Below, in pieces: positions 7,702-14,869 of a stretch of 52,783 nucleotides of DNA. The translations under genes and the position numbers were made by a program. The stretch lies in contig JAVBQG010000032.1 in the NCBI GenBank assembly GCA_031549185.1, positions 1-52,783 of the forward strand, given 5' to 3'. The stretch's first letter is position 1, and every line of letters begins with the position of its first letter. Source of the DNA: JAVBQG01 sp031549185. Lineage in GTDB: Bacteria > Synergistota > Synergistia > Synergistales > Synergistaceae. A model generated the notes under the pieces. That model saw nothing but the letters and a program-made list of their open reading frames with translations, ran no database searches and had not been told where the DNA came from.

Positions 7702-8487
7702 TTATTCCGGCGTCCGCCGCCTCAGCCAGTCGTCGATCAGCTGGCGCGAGATGCTGACGCTCGGGGGAATGTCGGGGAGTTCCTCGGGGGAGAACCAGCG
7801 GACGTCGTCGATCTCCTCGCCGTCCGGCATGGGCTCGCCGCTCTCCCACTCGGCACGGAAGCCGAACATAAGGGAGTTGGGGAAGGGCCAGGGCTGGCTG
7901 CCGAAATATTTTATATTTTTCACGCGCACGCCGGACTCCTCGTATACCTCGCGCGCGACGGTCTCCTCCAGTGACTCGCCCGGATCCACGAAGCCGGCGA
8001 GCACGCTGTAACGCCCCGCCGGAAAGTTTGCGTTGTGCCCCATCAGCAATTTCCCGTCCTTCTCGACGGCCACGATGATCGCGGGAGAGAGCGTCGGGAA
8101 GACGAGGTGCCCGCAGTCGGGACACTGCATCGCGCGCTCCTTCTCGCTCTCGCGCATGGGGACGCCACAGCGGCCGCAGAAGCGGTTCGATCGCCGCCAG
8201 TTCATCAGCTGGAAGGCGAGGCCCACCCGCACGAAGCCGTAGTACCCGACGATCGGCGGCAGGTCGCGCCGGCTGAGCGCGAGGTATCCCTCGGGCAGAG
8301 GCGCGCCAGGGGCGAGCTCGCCCCACTGGTCGCCCTCCGGGTTTCCTCGCTCGATCGCGCCGGAGGAGACCAGATTCTCTTTGAAGTTTTTCAACTCGTC
8401 GATGAGAGGCAGTCGCGGCGGGTCCTCCGCGATCATCACGACCCTGCCGTCCGGCCCCGCCTCGAAGAGAAAGAGGTTACTGGACAC
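7702..8487 (-). CDS. nudC: NAD(H) pyrophosphatase / NAD-cap RNA hydrolase NudC
   Basis: 261 residues. The zinc ribbon has Cys104, Cys107, Cys122 and Cys125. The Nudix box is GFVDPGESLEETVAREVYEE (residues 165-184, then SGV). The NudC-specific motif SQPWPFPNSLM follows at 197-207. These together identify the NADH-cleaving, NAD-decapping branch of Nudix hydrolases. It starts with GTG (AAAGGA eight bases upstream) and overlaps the end of the acyl-CoA-synthetase-like gene by 11 bases, as the last gene of the minus-strand operon from 12.7 kb. A weak 6 bp inverted repeat is the only structure between it and the convergent fic remnant. Confidence 0.92.
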   Translation of the reverse strand: MSSNLFLFEAGPDGRVVMIAEDPPRLPLIDELKNFKENLVSSGAIERGNPEGDQWGELAPGAPLPEGYLALSRRDLPPIVGYYGFVRVGLAFQLMNWRRSNRFCGRCGVPMRESEKERAMQCPDCGHLVFPTLSPAIIVAVEKDGKLLMGHNANFPAGRYSVLAGFVDPGESLEETVAREVYEESGVRVKNIKYFGSQPWPFPNSLMFGFRAEWESGEPMPDGEEIDDVRWFSPEELPDIPPSVSISRQLIDDWLRRRTPE

Positions 8488-9964
8488 CGCGAAGTTCCTT
8501 TTTCAGGACCTTGCCCTGCTCGTCCTTCGGCAACCCAGGCACGATCTTGACCAGGCGCGGCACCTTGTAATTGGGAAGGCGACTGCGGCAGAAGGAGATC
8601 AACTCGCGCGGCTGCACCGTCGCGCCTTCTTTGAGGACGACAAAGACCTTCACCATCTCGCCCTTGATCCCGCGCGGCAGGCCGACGGCCGCCGCCTGCG
8701 CGATCGCGGGGTGTTGCAGCAGCACGTTCTCGACCTCGGTCGGATAGACGGGCATTCCGCCGACCAGAATCACGTCGACGGCGCGCGAGACGATCGTGAT
8801 ATAGCCATCCTCGGCGATGCGGACGACGTCCTGCGTGTCGAACCATCCGTCTTTGAAGCGCTCGGCCGACAGCTCGGGAGCTCTGTAATACCCCGCCGCC
8901 ACCGCATCCCCTCGGATCCAGAGGCGCCCCTCCGCGTCGAACGGCAGGGCGTTGCCGTCCTGGTCGCACACCTCCGCCTCGAACGTGGAGAGGATGCGCC
9001 CGCATGTCCCCGCGCGCATGGCGTTTTTTCCAGGCGTCACGGCGAGGACGGACGACGCCTCGGTGAGCCCGTAGCCCTCCAGCACGTCGACGCCGAATAT
9101 TTCCCTGGTACGCTCGGCGAGCGCGGGAGAGATCTTGCCGCCTCCCGCAAAAACCAGGCGCACCTTGGAGAGCGGCGTCGTGTCGCGCTCGCTGCCGATC
9201 AGCACGGAGAGCATCAGCGGTATGGCGGGCACGATGGTCACGTTTGCCGCGCGAATGGCGGCGAGCGTCGTCTTCGGCGGGACGAACGAGGGGACGACCA
9301 CCTGGGGCATTCCGAATGCCAACGGTAGGGCGCCGCCGATGACGAAACCGAACGAGTGATAGTTCGGCAGCGCGTTCAAAATGACGTCGTCCTCGTCGAT
9401 CGACGGGACGAGCTCCAAAATGGACGAGAGCAGCGCCACGATGTTGGCGTGCGTAATCGGGACCGCTTTGGCCGCGCCGCTGACACCCGCCGTATGGAAG
9501 AGTACGGCCATCTCCGAGTCCTCGTCCGGCCGGGCGTCCTTCCGCCCGGCAAAAAGAGGCAGCGCATCGCCGAGTTCGACGGACACGGCCGGAACGCCCG
9601 CGTCCAGAAGCACGCCCTCGAGCCCCTCGGTCTCCCCGCTCACGACCGCGCCAAAGGCGTCGACCTGTCTCAAATACTCCTGCAGGGAGGGGGATTTCAA
9701 CTGCGGGTTGACGGGGACGACTGCGCCGCCCAAACGCCACACGGCGATACAGCACGCGAGGAAGATAGGGCTGTTCTGCAGGAAGAGGACAATCCGCTGC
9801 CCTTTGGAGAAACCGCTCTCCTTGAGGCTCTCCTCGCAGTCGATGATCATCTCCTCCACCGCGCCACGGGACCACCACGCACCGCGCCACCAGAGACACG
9901 GCTCCGTGGGTGCCTTGGCGAAACTCTGCATAATCAGCTCGTCCAACCTATGATTCACACTCAT
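8477..9964 (-). CDS. AMP-forming acyl-CoA synthetase/ligase family protein
   Basis: 495 residues of the ANL superfamily. Motifs in order: the nucleotide-binding loop (FHTAGVSGAAKAVPITH, about 156-172, a variant of the usual TSGTTGxPK), EGYGLTEASS near 298, GWFDTQDVVRIAEDGYITIV, the hinge SRAVDVILVGG, and the C-terminal EQGKVLKKEL with the conserved catalytic lysine. Such enzymes adenylate a carboxylic acid and usually pass it to CoA; the substrate cannot be read from sequence. The ATG at 9964 is close to AAAGAGG; a GTG two codons later has better spacing. It lies in the operon between an M20D amidohydrolase and nudC, separated from the former by a structured repeat. Confidence 0.85.
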   Translation of the reverse strand: MSVNHRLDELIMQSFAKAPTEPCLWWRGAWWSRGAVEEMIIDCEESLKESGFSKGQRIVLFLQNSPIFLACCIAVWRLGGAVVPVNPQLKSPSLQEYLRQVDAFGAVVSGETEGLEGVLLDAGVPAVSVELGDALPLFAGRKDARPDEDSEMAVLFHTAGVSGAAKAVPITHANIVALLSSILELVPSIDEDDVILNALPNYHSFGFVIGGALPLAFGMPQVVVPSFVPPKTTLAAIRAANVTIVPAIPLMLSVLIGSERDTTPLSKVRLVFAGGGKISPALAERTREIFGVDVLEGYGLTEASSVLAVTPGKNAMRAGTCGRILSTFEAEVCDQDGNALPFDAEGRLWIRGDAVAAGYYRAPELSAERFKDGWFDTQDVVRIAEDGYITIVSRAVDVILVGGMPVYPTEVENVLLQHPAIAQAAAVGLPRGIKGEMVKVFVVLKEGATVQPRELISFCRSRLPNYKVPRLVKIVPGLPKDEQGKVLKKELRGVQ

Positions 9965-9998
9965 CGCCTCTTTAAAGGAAAAACTGATTTATCGTTAA

Positions 9999-10130
9999 CC
10001 GGACCTGACCTCACCCTCCCCGGCCCTCCCTCTCCGATGCGGAGAGGGAGGGGGCAAGACGAAAATCGAGCCAAATCATTTCGCCCTTCTCCCCTCTCCG
10101 CATCGGAGAGGGGTCGGTGGTGAGGTCCGG
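9999..10130. repeat. Nested inverted repeat (REP/BIME- or MITE-like)
   Basis: Two hairpins inside a larger imperfect palindrome. Inner hairpin 1 at 10024-10052 has 13 bp arms (CCCTCCCTCTCCG / CGGAGAGGGAGGG) around ATG. Inner hairpin 2 at 10091-10113 has 10 bp arms (CCCCTCTCCG / CGGAGAGGGG) around CAT. The outer ends pair as CCGGACCT...CTCACC with GGTGAGGTCCGG, with a five-base insertion on the left. It lies between two co-directional genes of one operon. The layout resembles dispersed palindromic elements common in other bacteria; mobility is not shown. Confidence 0.7.
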
Positions 10131-10145
10131 TCTAATTCCCTCGAA

Positions 10146-11336
10146 CTAGAGGGAGAGTCCCAGATAGGCGCCCCATGCCGCCGCAAAGGGCAGGAGGTTC
10201 TCGGGTATGTCGTAACGGGCGTGATACAAACCATACTCCATTCCGGTACCCAGGAACATCAGGCACGACGGAACGAGCTCCGAATAAAACGAAAAGTCCT
10301 CTCCCACGAGGAGAGGAGCCGGCAGAAGTTGCATCGCTTCGCTGCCGATCAGAGCGGTTCCTACTTTGAAGATATCCGAAACGAGTGCCTCGCTGTTGAC
10401 GACCTGATCGTAGTTGAGCGTATACTCGACGGAGGCGGCAAGGTGGTGCAGGCGTGCCATCCCCTTGACGAGCTCTTCGATGCGGAATTGGAGAAAACGC
10501 TGCGCCTCCCTGTCCGCGCAGCGGACCGTGCCCCAGAGGTGCGTCTCCTCGGCGATGACGTTGTAGACGTCGCCCGCCTCGATGCGACCGAACGAAATGA
10601 CGGCCGCCTTCTCCGGACTGACCTCGCGCGTGAGCATGCCCTGCAGCGCGATCTGAATCTGTGCGGCGAGGTACATGGGATCGGACGTCAGATGCGGCGT
10701 CGCACCGTGCCCTCCTTGCCCAGAGAGCCCTATGTGTATCTTGCTGGAGTAGGACGTGATGCCGCCCCGCTTCGTACAGATCATGCCGTACGGAAGCTGC
10801 GGCATCCAGTGGATGCAGAGCATCTTGTTGATGTTGAACTGGTCGAGCAGCCCGGCCTCGATCAGGAGGCGGGCACCACCCTTGCCCTCCTCCGCGGGCT
10901 GGAAGATAAAGACCACGGGGCGCTTGAGGCTGGCCCTGTGGTCCGCGAGAAGCGCCGCCGTTCCGAGAAGGCAGGCCATATGCGCGTCGTGCCCCTGTAC
11001 GTGCGACACGCGGTGGTCGTACGAGCTGAATGGCAATCCTGTCTCTTCCTTCACCTCGACCGCGTCGATCTCCGCGCGAAACGCCATCGCGCCACCCGCC
11101 GTGTCGGCGCCGATACGGCCGATGATGCAGGTCGGCAGTCCGAAGCCTCTGATGACTTCGACGCCGGGCAAGGAGGAGAGAATTCCCTCGATCTTGCTCG
11201 CTGTCATGTGCTCTTCGAGCCCCAGCTCCGGAAACTGATGCAAACTTCTGCGCCAGTCCACCAGGTCGCTGGTCATACCCTCCGCTTCCGCGATCAGTTT
11301 TACGCCAAGTTCCGTAACGTCCTGCACCGGCGCCAC
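10146..11336 (-). CDS. M20D-family amidohydrolase (metallopeptidase)
   Basis: 396 residues with the layout of IAA-amino-acid/N-acyl-amino-acid hydrolases: a catalytic domain with a dimerisation insert (about 190-300). Metal or catalytic residues visible: His116 and Asp117 in GHDAH, Glu149/Glu150 in PAEEGKGG, His176 in IHWMPQLPYG, and the C-terminal YHARYDIPENLLP. The Cys that usually precedes GHD (as CGHD) is Gln114 here, which is unusual for M20D enzymes and could alter metal binding. GTG start placed immediately after the stop of the CobB-like gene; an in-frame ATG 20 codons later is an alternative. Substrate unknown; an amide-linked amino acid or peptide derivative is likely. Confidence 0.82.
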   Translation of the reverse strand: MAPVQDVTELGVKLIAEAEGMTSDLVDWRRSLHQFPELGLEEHMTASKIEGILSSLPGVEVIRGFGLPTCIIGRIGADTAGGAMAFRAEIDAVEVKEETGLPFSSYDHRVSHVQGHDAHMACLLGTAALLADHRASLKRPVVFIFQPAEEGKGGARLLIEAGLLDQFNINKMLCIHWMPQLPYGMICTKRGGITSYSSKIHIGLSGQGGHGATPHLTSDPMYLAAQIQIALQGMLTREVSPEKAAVISFGRIEAGDVYNVIAEETHLWGTVRCADREAQRFLQFRIEELVKGMARLHHLAASVEYTLNYDQVVNSEALVSDIFKVGTALIGSEAMQLLPAPLLVGEDFSFYSELVPSCLMFLGTGMEYGLYHARYDIPENLLPFAAAWGAYLGLSL

Positions 11337-12725
11337 CTAACCCTCAAGCCACCTGCGGAACGACTCGGGGCAACTCCAGAACTCCGGGCGCATGGCGGTC
11401 ACGAGGGCACGGCCCTTGCTCCATCCGTCGCGCCACAGCGGTTTGGCGTCCATGCCCTCGCGTACCTCCCAGCACGCGGCCTCCGGATCGCTCGGCGTGA
11501 TCATCAGATTGGCCGACATGTATCCCCACACCCACTCCTGCGAACCCGTGATGAGCGGGTTTTTCCGTTTGCTGAAACCGACGACCTTCGCCGGCTGGCC
11601 GAGCGACGTACTCTTGTACACGCTCGAAAACGGCATCAGGCCGAAACCGCGTCCGTCCGCGCCGTCCCCCTTTCCGGAGGGGAGCGTGATCGCCTCCCCC
11701 AGAAGCGGGGCCGATCCGCCCTCGGCGAGGAAGAAGAACTGCCCCTCGCCCGCGCGCGAGATCATCGTCTTCAGGTAGAGGTTCGCGAAAAAGCGCGGCA
11801 ACACCATGTACGTCAATCCGTGCGGAATATAGACACCGTGGATCGGGACCGTATGCGTGAGGGTCCCTTCGAGCGGGATGTCGATGATCTCGCACCCCAG
11901 CGTCTGGAAGAGCAGCTCGGTTCCGTTGCCGCCGAGCGTCAGAGCGGGATGGCGCACGACTGCGATATTCGCCTTCTCGGAGATCGGCTGAGTCAGCATA
12001 CGCTGCTTCTGCCACTCCGGAGCGGCCTGCGCAAGCGCGTTGAAGAGCCCCCAGACGATCTGCCCCTCGTTCGATTTGAGTTGCACGCCCGCGGAGCGAA
12101 GCGGCAGAAGCGCTCGCCCGTAGTTCTCCGTGCAGAGATCCGTGATCATGGGCGTGTCGCGTTCGAGTTCCCTCGGGATGCCCCCGAGCGAGATCGACGA
12201 GATCTGACGCCCCACCTCCCGGTCGAGCAGTTCGTACTCGCGGTTGCTCAGCACCGAGCGGAAGAGGATCGAGTGAATGTGCATGTTCTCGTGGCGCTCG
12301 AACTGAGACATGACCTCGGAGATGGAACGAACTGTGATCGTGGACGACGTGTCGCTGTAGACGACCGGAATCAGCTCGCAGTCGAGCCACTCGGCAAGCA
12401 GCATACACTCCTTGGGGATGCGGAAGGGCGAGTCCTCCGTCCATCTCCCGCCGAGGTTCGTAAGCACGAGATTGAGGCAATCCGGCGAAGCGGCCTGCTG
12501 GAAGAGCCACCGAAGGTTTTCCCGTCCGTCGCAGAGCGTCGGATCCAACACCGTGACGGACGTATTGCAGAGCAACTGCAGGCTCCGAAGGGACGTTTCG
12601 TCGACTCCTCCCACAAAAATCTTGAGTTTGTATCCTCGTTCCTTGAGTGCGTGCGCGAGCAAAACGCCCGATGGGACCTTGCCCGGTCTATGTTCGTCCG
12701 CGATGATCAATCTCGGGAGGATCAA
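11337..12725 (-). CDS. CobB/CbiA-like (cobyrinate a,c-diamide synthase-like) protein, apparently inactive glutaminase
   Basis: 462 residues, the length of CobB/CbiA. The N-terminal part (LIIADEHRPGKVPSGVLLAH) aligns with the P-loop region but lacks the canonical GxxxGKT/S. The C-terminal half follows the glutamine-amidotransferase layout: IAVVRHPALTLGG near 254, GVYIPHG near 297 at the GGYPE position, and AEGGSAPLLGEAI at 334-346 where active enzymes have AECGG. The nucleophile Cys is thus Gly336. The final ACWEVREG and SKGRALVTAMRPEFWSCP resemble the CobB C-terminus. TTG start with GGGGG seven bases upstream. It heads the operon with the amidohydrolase. The homology call is by pattern; the loss of both motifs argues against the classical reaction. 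Confidence 0.6.
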   Translation of the reverse strand: MILPRLIIADEHRPGKVPSGVLLAHALKERGYKLKIFVGGVDETSLRSLQLLCNTSVTVLDPTLCDGRENLRWLFQQAASPDCLNLVLTNLGGRWTEDSPFRIPKECMLLAEWLDCELIPVVYSDTSSTITVRSISEVMSQFERHENMHIHSILFRSVLSNREYELLDREVGRQISSISLGGIPRELERDTPMITDLCTENYGRALLPLRSAGVQLKSNEGQIVWGLFNALAQAAPEWQKQRMLTQPISEKANIAVVRHPALTLGGNGTELLFQTLGCEIIDIPLEGTLTHTVPIHGVYIPHGLTYMVLPRFFANLYLKTMISRAGEGQFFFLAEGGSAPLLGEAITLPSGKGDGADGRGFGLMPFSSVYKSTSLGQPAKVVGFSKRKNPLITGSQEWVWGYMSANLMITPSDPEAACWEVREGMDAKPLWRDGWSKGRALVTAMRPEFWSCPESFRRWLEG

Positions 12726-12802
12726 GATGGTGCCCCCTTATCTCACAAAATCATGATATGATGGTATAGTTTACCACATACTCGCCACGGAAAAGCTGGT
12801 TT

Positions 12803-12891
12803 GTCGTCGGGGCCCCGAAGGGCGAAGAGAAAATCTCGACAGTCGTCGAACTCTCTGGCGGCAAGGCACCCCGTAAGCAATTCTATCAGCG
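12803..12891 (-). promoter_or_regulatory. Conserved structured intergenic element, copy A
   Basis: An 89 bp segment upstream of the CobB-like gene, related to 16723-16814. Read on the minus strand it starts CGCTGATAGAATTGCTTACG, continues to TTGCCGC, then a variable part with hairpin TCGAC-GACT-GTCGA nested in AGAGA/TCTCT, and ends GCCCTTCGGGGCCCCGACGA. The GCCC-TTCG-GGGC piece would form a UUCG tetraloop in minus-strand RNA. The minus orientation is inferred from that loop and because both copies precede minus-strand genes. The same DNA lies 47 bp upstream of the divergent gene at 12938, so a role there cannot be excluded. Confidence 0.45.
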
Positions 12892-12937
12892 TTTCCCCGG
12901 ATCGAAACCGGAAGCTGGCGCGAATGGAGGAGTCCGC

Positions 12938-14665
12938 GTGGAGCAGTCCCTCAGTAACTACAACGCCTACAAAGCCGAGGATTTTTTCCGTGAGAGAAAC
13001 CTTCTCGTCGGATCCGGAAGATGCGGAGGCAAAGCAAAGGGGATCGCGTACGCCAGCCACGCCATCGCGGGCTCCGATCTGGAGGGAAGGGTCTTTTTCC
13101 CCGACCTCACGATCATCCTCTCGACCGAAATATTCGACGACTATATCACAAACCGCGGCCTGGTTGAACTATACGACGACGACAATTGGGAGCGCGTCAA
13201 AAAACGCGTCGGAGAGACTCCCTTCCCGGACGCCATCAACCGGGAGATCCATACCGTTCTCGATCGCTTCGACGAACTTGGAGCGCCGCCGCTTGCCGTT
13301 CGCTCCAGCTCCCTCCTCGAGGACTCCGTCGCGCTCGCCTTCGCGGGCAAGTACGAGACCTGCTTCTCGCCCAACTGCGGCACGAGGGAGGAGCGATTTA
13401 CGGTGCTCGAGACCGCTGTGCGGCAGGTCATCGCATCGCTCTTCAACCCGTCGGCGCGCGCCTATCGCGAAAAACACGGCAAAAAACACCGTGACGAGGC
13501 CATGGCCGTTCTCGTGCAGTCGCTCGCGGGACACCACCACGGCAATTATTTTTACCCGGAACTTGCGGGCACCCTCTTCTCGCGCGTCTTCCGCCGGCCC
13601 AATCCGAGGATTCGCAAAGAGGACGGCCTGATGCGCCTCTGTTTCGGCCTCGGCACGCGCACGGTCGACCGTTGCGCGGCGAGGATCTTCTACCTCACGA
13701 ATCCCTCTCTGCGACCGGCGGGCAACCTTCCTTCCCAGATCGCGGAAGCGAGCCAGGAGAACTTCGACTACATCGACCGTGAACACGGCGCTTTCATGAC
13801 CGGAGCGCTCTCGATGTTTACGGGCTTCCTGCAGAAGGAACACAAAAATTTCGGCGCGTATGTGCAGCACTACGCCGACAACTTTCTCTACTCCACGCTC
13901 GCCGACCCCGACGAACCGACGCGCCCCCTCTTCTCCTTCCCCGAGCTTCACCTGCGCGAGAAGGAGCTCTTCGACACGTCGAAGAGGCTGCTGAAACACA
14001 TGGAGGATGTCGCCAACATGCCCGTCGACGTCGAGTTCGCCTACGAAACCAACCCGCGCGAGTTCCGACTGCTGCAGATGCGCCCGCTCGCCTCGTACGA
14101 GGAGATGAGCCGCGTCGAGCTTCCCGCCGTCCCGAAGGAGAAGATCGTCTTCCAGGGCGACCGCATGGTCAGCAACGGCCTGCTCGAAAACGTGACACAT
14201 CTCGTGTACGTGGACGCGGAGCTGTACAAGCAGAACTGGGACCCGGCCGGAACGGCGCGCGCCATCGGCGAGGTCAACAAGAGGCTGAAAGACACGCACT
14301 ACATTCTGGCCGGCCCCGGCCGCTGGGGAAGCCGCAATCCGGCGCTCGGCGTGCCCGTCTGGTACGCGGAGATCTGCAACTGCGGCTGCCTGGTCGAGAT
14401 CAGCGTGCCCGAGCTGAACTTCTCGCCCGAGCTCTCCTTCGGCACGCACTTCTTCCTCGACATGGACTCGGACGGAACGCTCTACCTGCCGGTCTTCAGC
14501 CACCAATCGGGCAACGTCTTCAACCGCGAGTGGCTGGACAGCCACCCCTACGAGACGGGCGAACACCCCGCCGTGCGCGTCTACGAGGGCGACTTCTCCG
14601 TCTACCTGGACGGCGAGGACGAGTCGGGGTTCATCGTGACGAATGGGATAGCTAGGAAAGCATGA
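12938..14665 (+). CDS. PEP-synthase/PPDK N-terminal-type ATP-grasp protein without swivelling-His domains
   Basis: 575 residues. The N-terminal part shows the pyruvate-phosphate-dikinase nucleotide-binding pattern: GRCGGKAKGIAYA near 27 and PPLAVRSSSLLEDSVALAFA near 117 followed by GKYET. A later DVEFAYE/LLQMRPL segment (about 370-385) matches the end of that domain. The phospho-His swivel domain and the PEP-binding barrel of full PEP synthases (about 800 residues) are not present; the last 190 residues are unlike them. Thus it may phosphorylate some other substrate. GTG start with GGAGGAG five bases upstream. The frame is open upstream to 12770 but contains no start codon. Confidence 0.72.
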   Translation: MEQSLSNYNAYKAEDFFRERNLLVGSGRCGGKAKGIAYASHAIAGSDLEGRVFFPDLTIILSTEIFDDYITNRGLVELYDDDNWERVKKRVGETPFPDAINREIHTVLDRFDELGAPPLAVRSSSLLEDSVALAFAGKYETCFSPNCGTREERFTVLETAVRQVIASLFNPSARAYREKHGKKHRDEAMAVLVQSLAGHHHGNYFYPELAGTLFSRVFRRPNPRIRKEDGLMRLCFGLGTRTVDRCAARIFYLTNPSLRPAGNLPSQIAEASQENFDYIDREHGAFMTGALSMFTGFLQKEHKNFGAYVQHYADNFLYSTLADPDEPTRPLFSFPELHLREKELFDTSKRLLKHMEDVANMPVDVEFAYETNPREFRLLQMRPLASYEEMSRVELPAVPKEKIVFQGDRMVSNGLLENVTHLVYVDAELYKQNWDPAGTARAIGEVNKRLKDTHYILAGPGRWGSRNPALGVPVWYAEICNCGCLVEISVPELNFSPELSFGTHFFLDMDSDGTLYLPVFSHQSGNVFNREWLDSHPYETGEHPAVRVYEGDFSVYLDGEDESGFIVTNGIARKA

Positions 14666-14792
14666 AATGATGCTCCGCGGCGCTGCCTTTTTTTATCTCA
14701 TCGACGGTACTGTTAAACATTTTGTTGGCAAAGCCCAGCCCGTAGTAGACGATCGCGCCCGCGGCCAGTACGGCCAGTATATATTTCCACAT
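14652..14792 (-). CDS. 46-residue membrane protein, unknown
   Basis: ATG at 14792 is preceded by a near-perfect AGGAGGGG site seven bases away. The product begins MWKYILAVLAAGAIVYYGLG, a single transmembrane helix, and ends with a charged and then His-containing tail (DEIKKGSAAEHHFMLS). It converges with the PEP-synthase-like gene and overlaps its last 14 bases. It follows the chemoreceptor gene on the same strand with a different promoter or read-through possible. The strong ribosome binding site and clean helix support a real small gene; function unknown. Confidence 0.6.
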   Translation of the reverse strand: MWKYILAVLAAGAIVYYGLGFANKMFNSTVDEIKKGSAAEHHFMLS

Positions 14793-14813
14793 CCGACTCC
14801 CCTCCTATACCGA

Positions 14814-14843
14814 TGCCCCGCGCTCACGCTCGAACGCGGGGCA
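14814..14843 (-). terminator. GC-rich hairpin after the chemoreceptor gene (weak terminator candidate)
   Basis: Nine-base arms TGCCCCGCG and CGCGGGGCA around a 12-base loop, 27 bases past the chemoreceptor stop on the minus strand. No T-run follows on either strand; on the minus strand the next bases hold the ribosome binding site of the 46-residue gene. It could be an mRNA-stabilising or attenuating hairpin rather than a true terminator. Confidence 0.35.
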
Positions 14844-14869
14844 CCGGGTTATCGTCCGGCGTTCCCGCT

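Noticed and set aside
10221..12761. 846-codon plus-strand open frame opposite the amidohydrolase and CobB-like genes
   Set aside because: It spans two real genes on the opposite strand, has shadow-type composition and no ribosome binding site or motif.
12791..12870. Glycine-riboswitch-like words on the plus strand (CCCCGAAGGG, then ACTCTCTGGCGGCAAGG)
   Set aside because: The required GGAGAG 5' partner strand and paired P1 are missing, and copy B lacks the CTCTCAGG-like block.
12770..12937. Open frame upstream of the PEP-synthase-like gene, continuous with it (reads WFVVGAPKGEEKISTVVELS and onward)
   Set aside because: It contains no start codon, and GTG 12938 has an ideal ribosome binding site. 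The nucleotide conservation with copy B is not kept in frame, so I treat this DNA as a regulatory or structured element.
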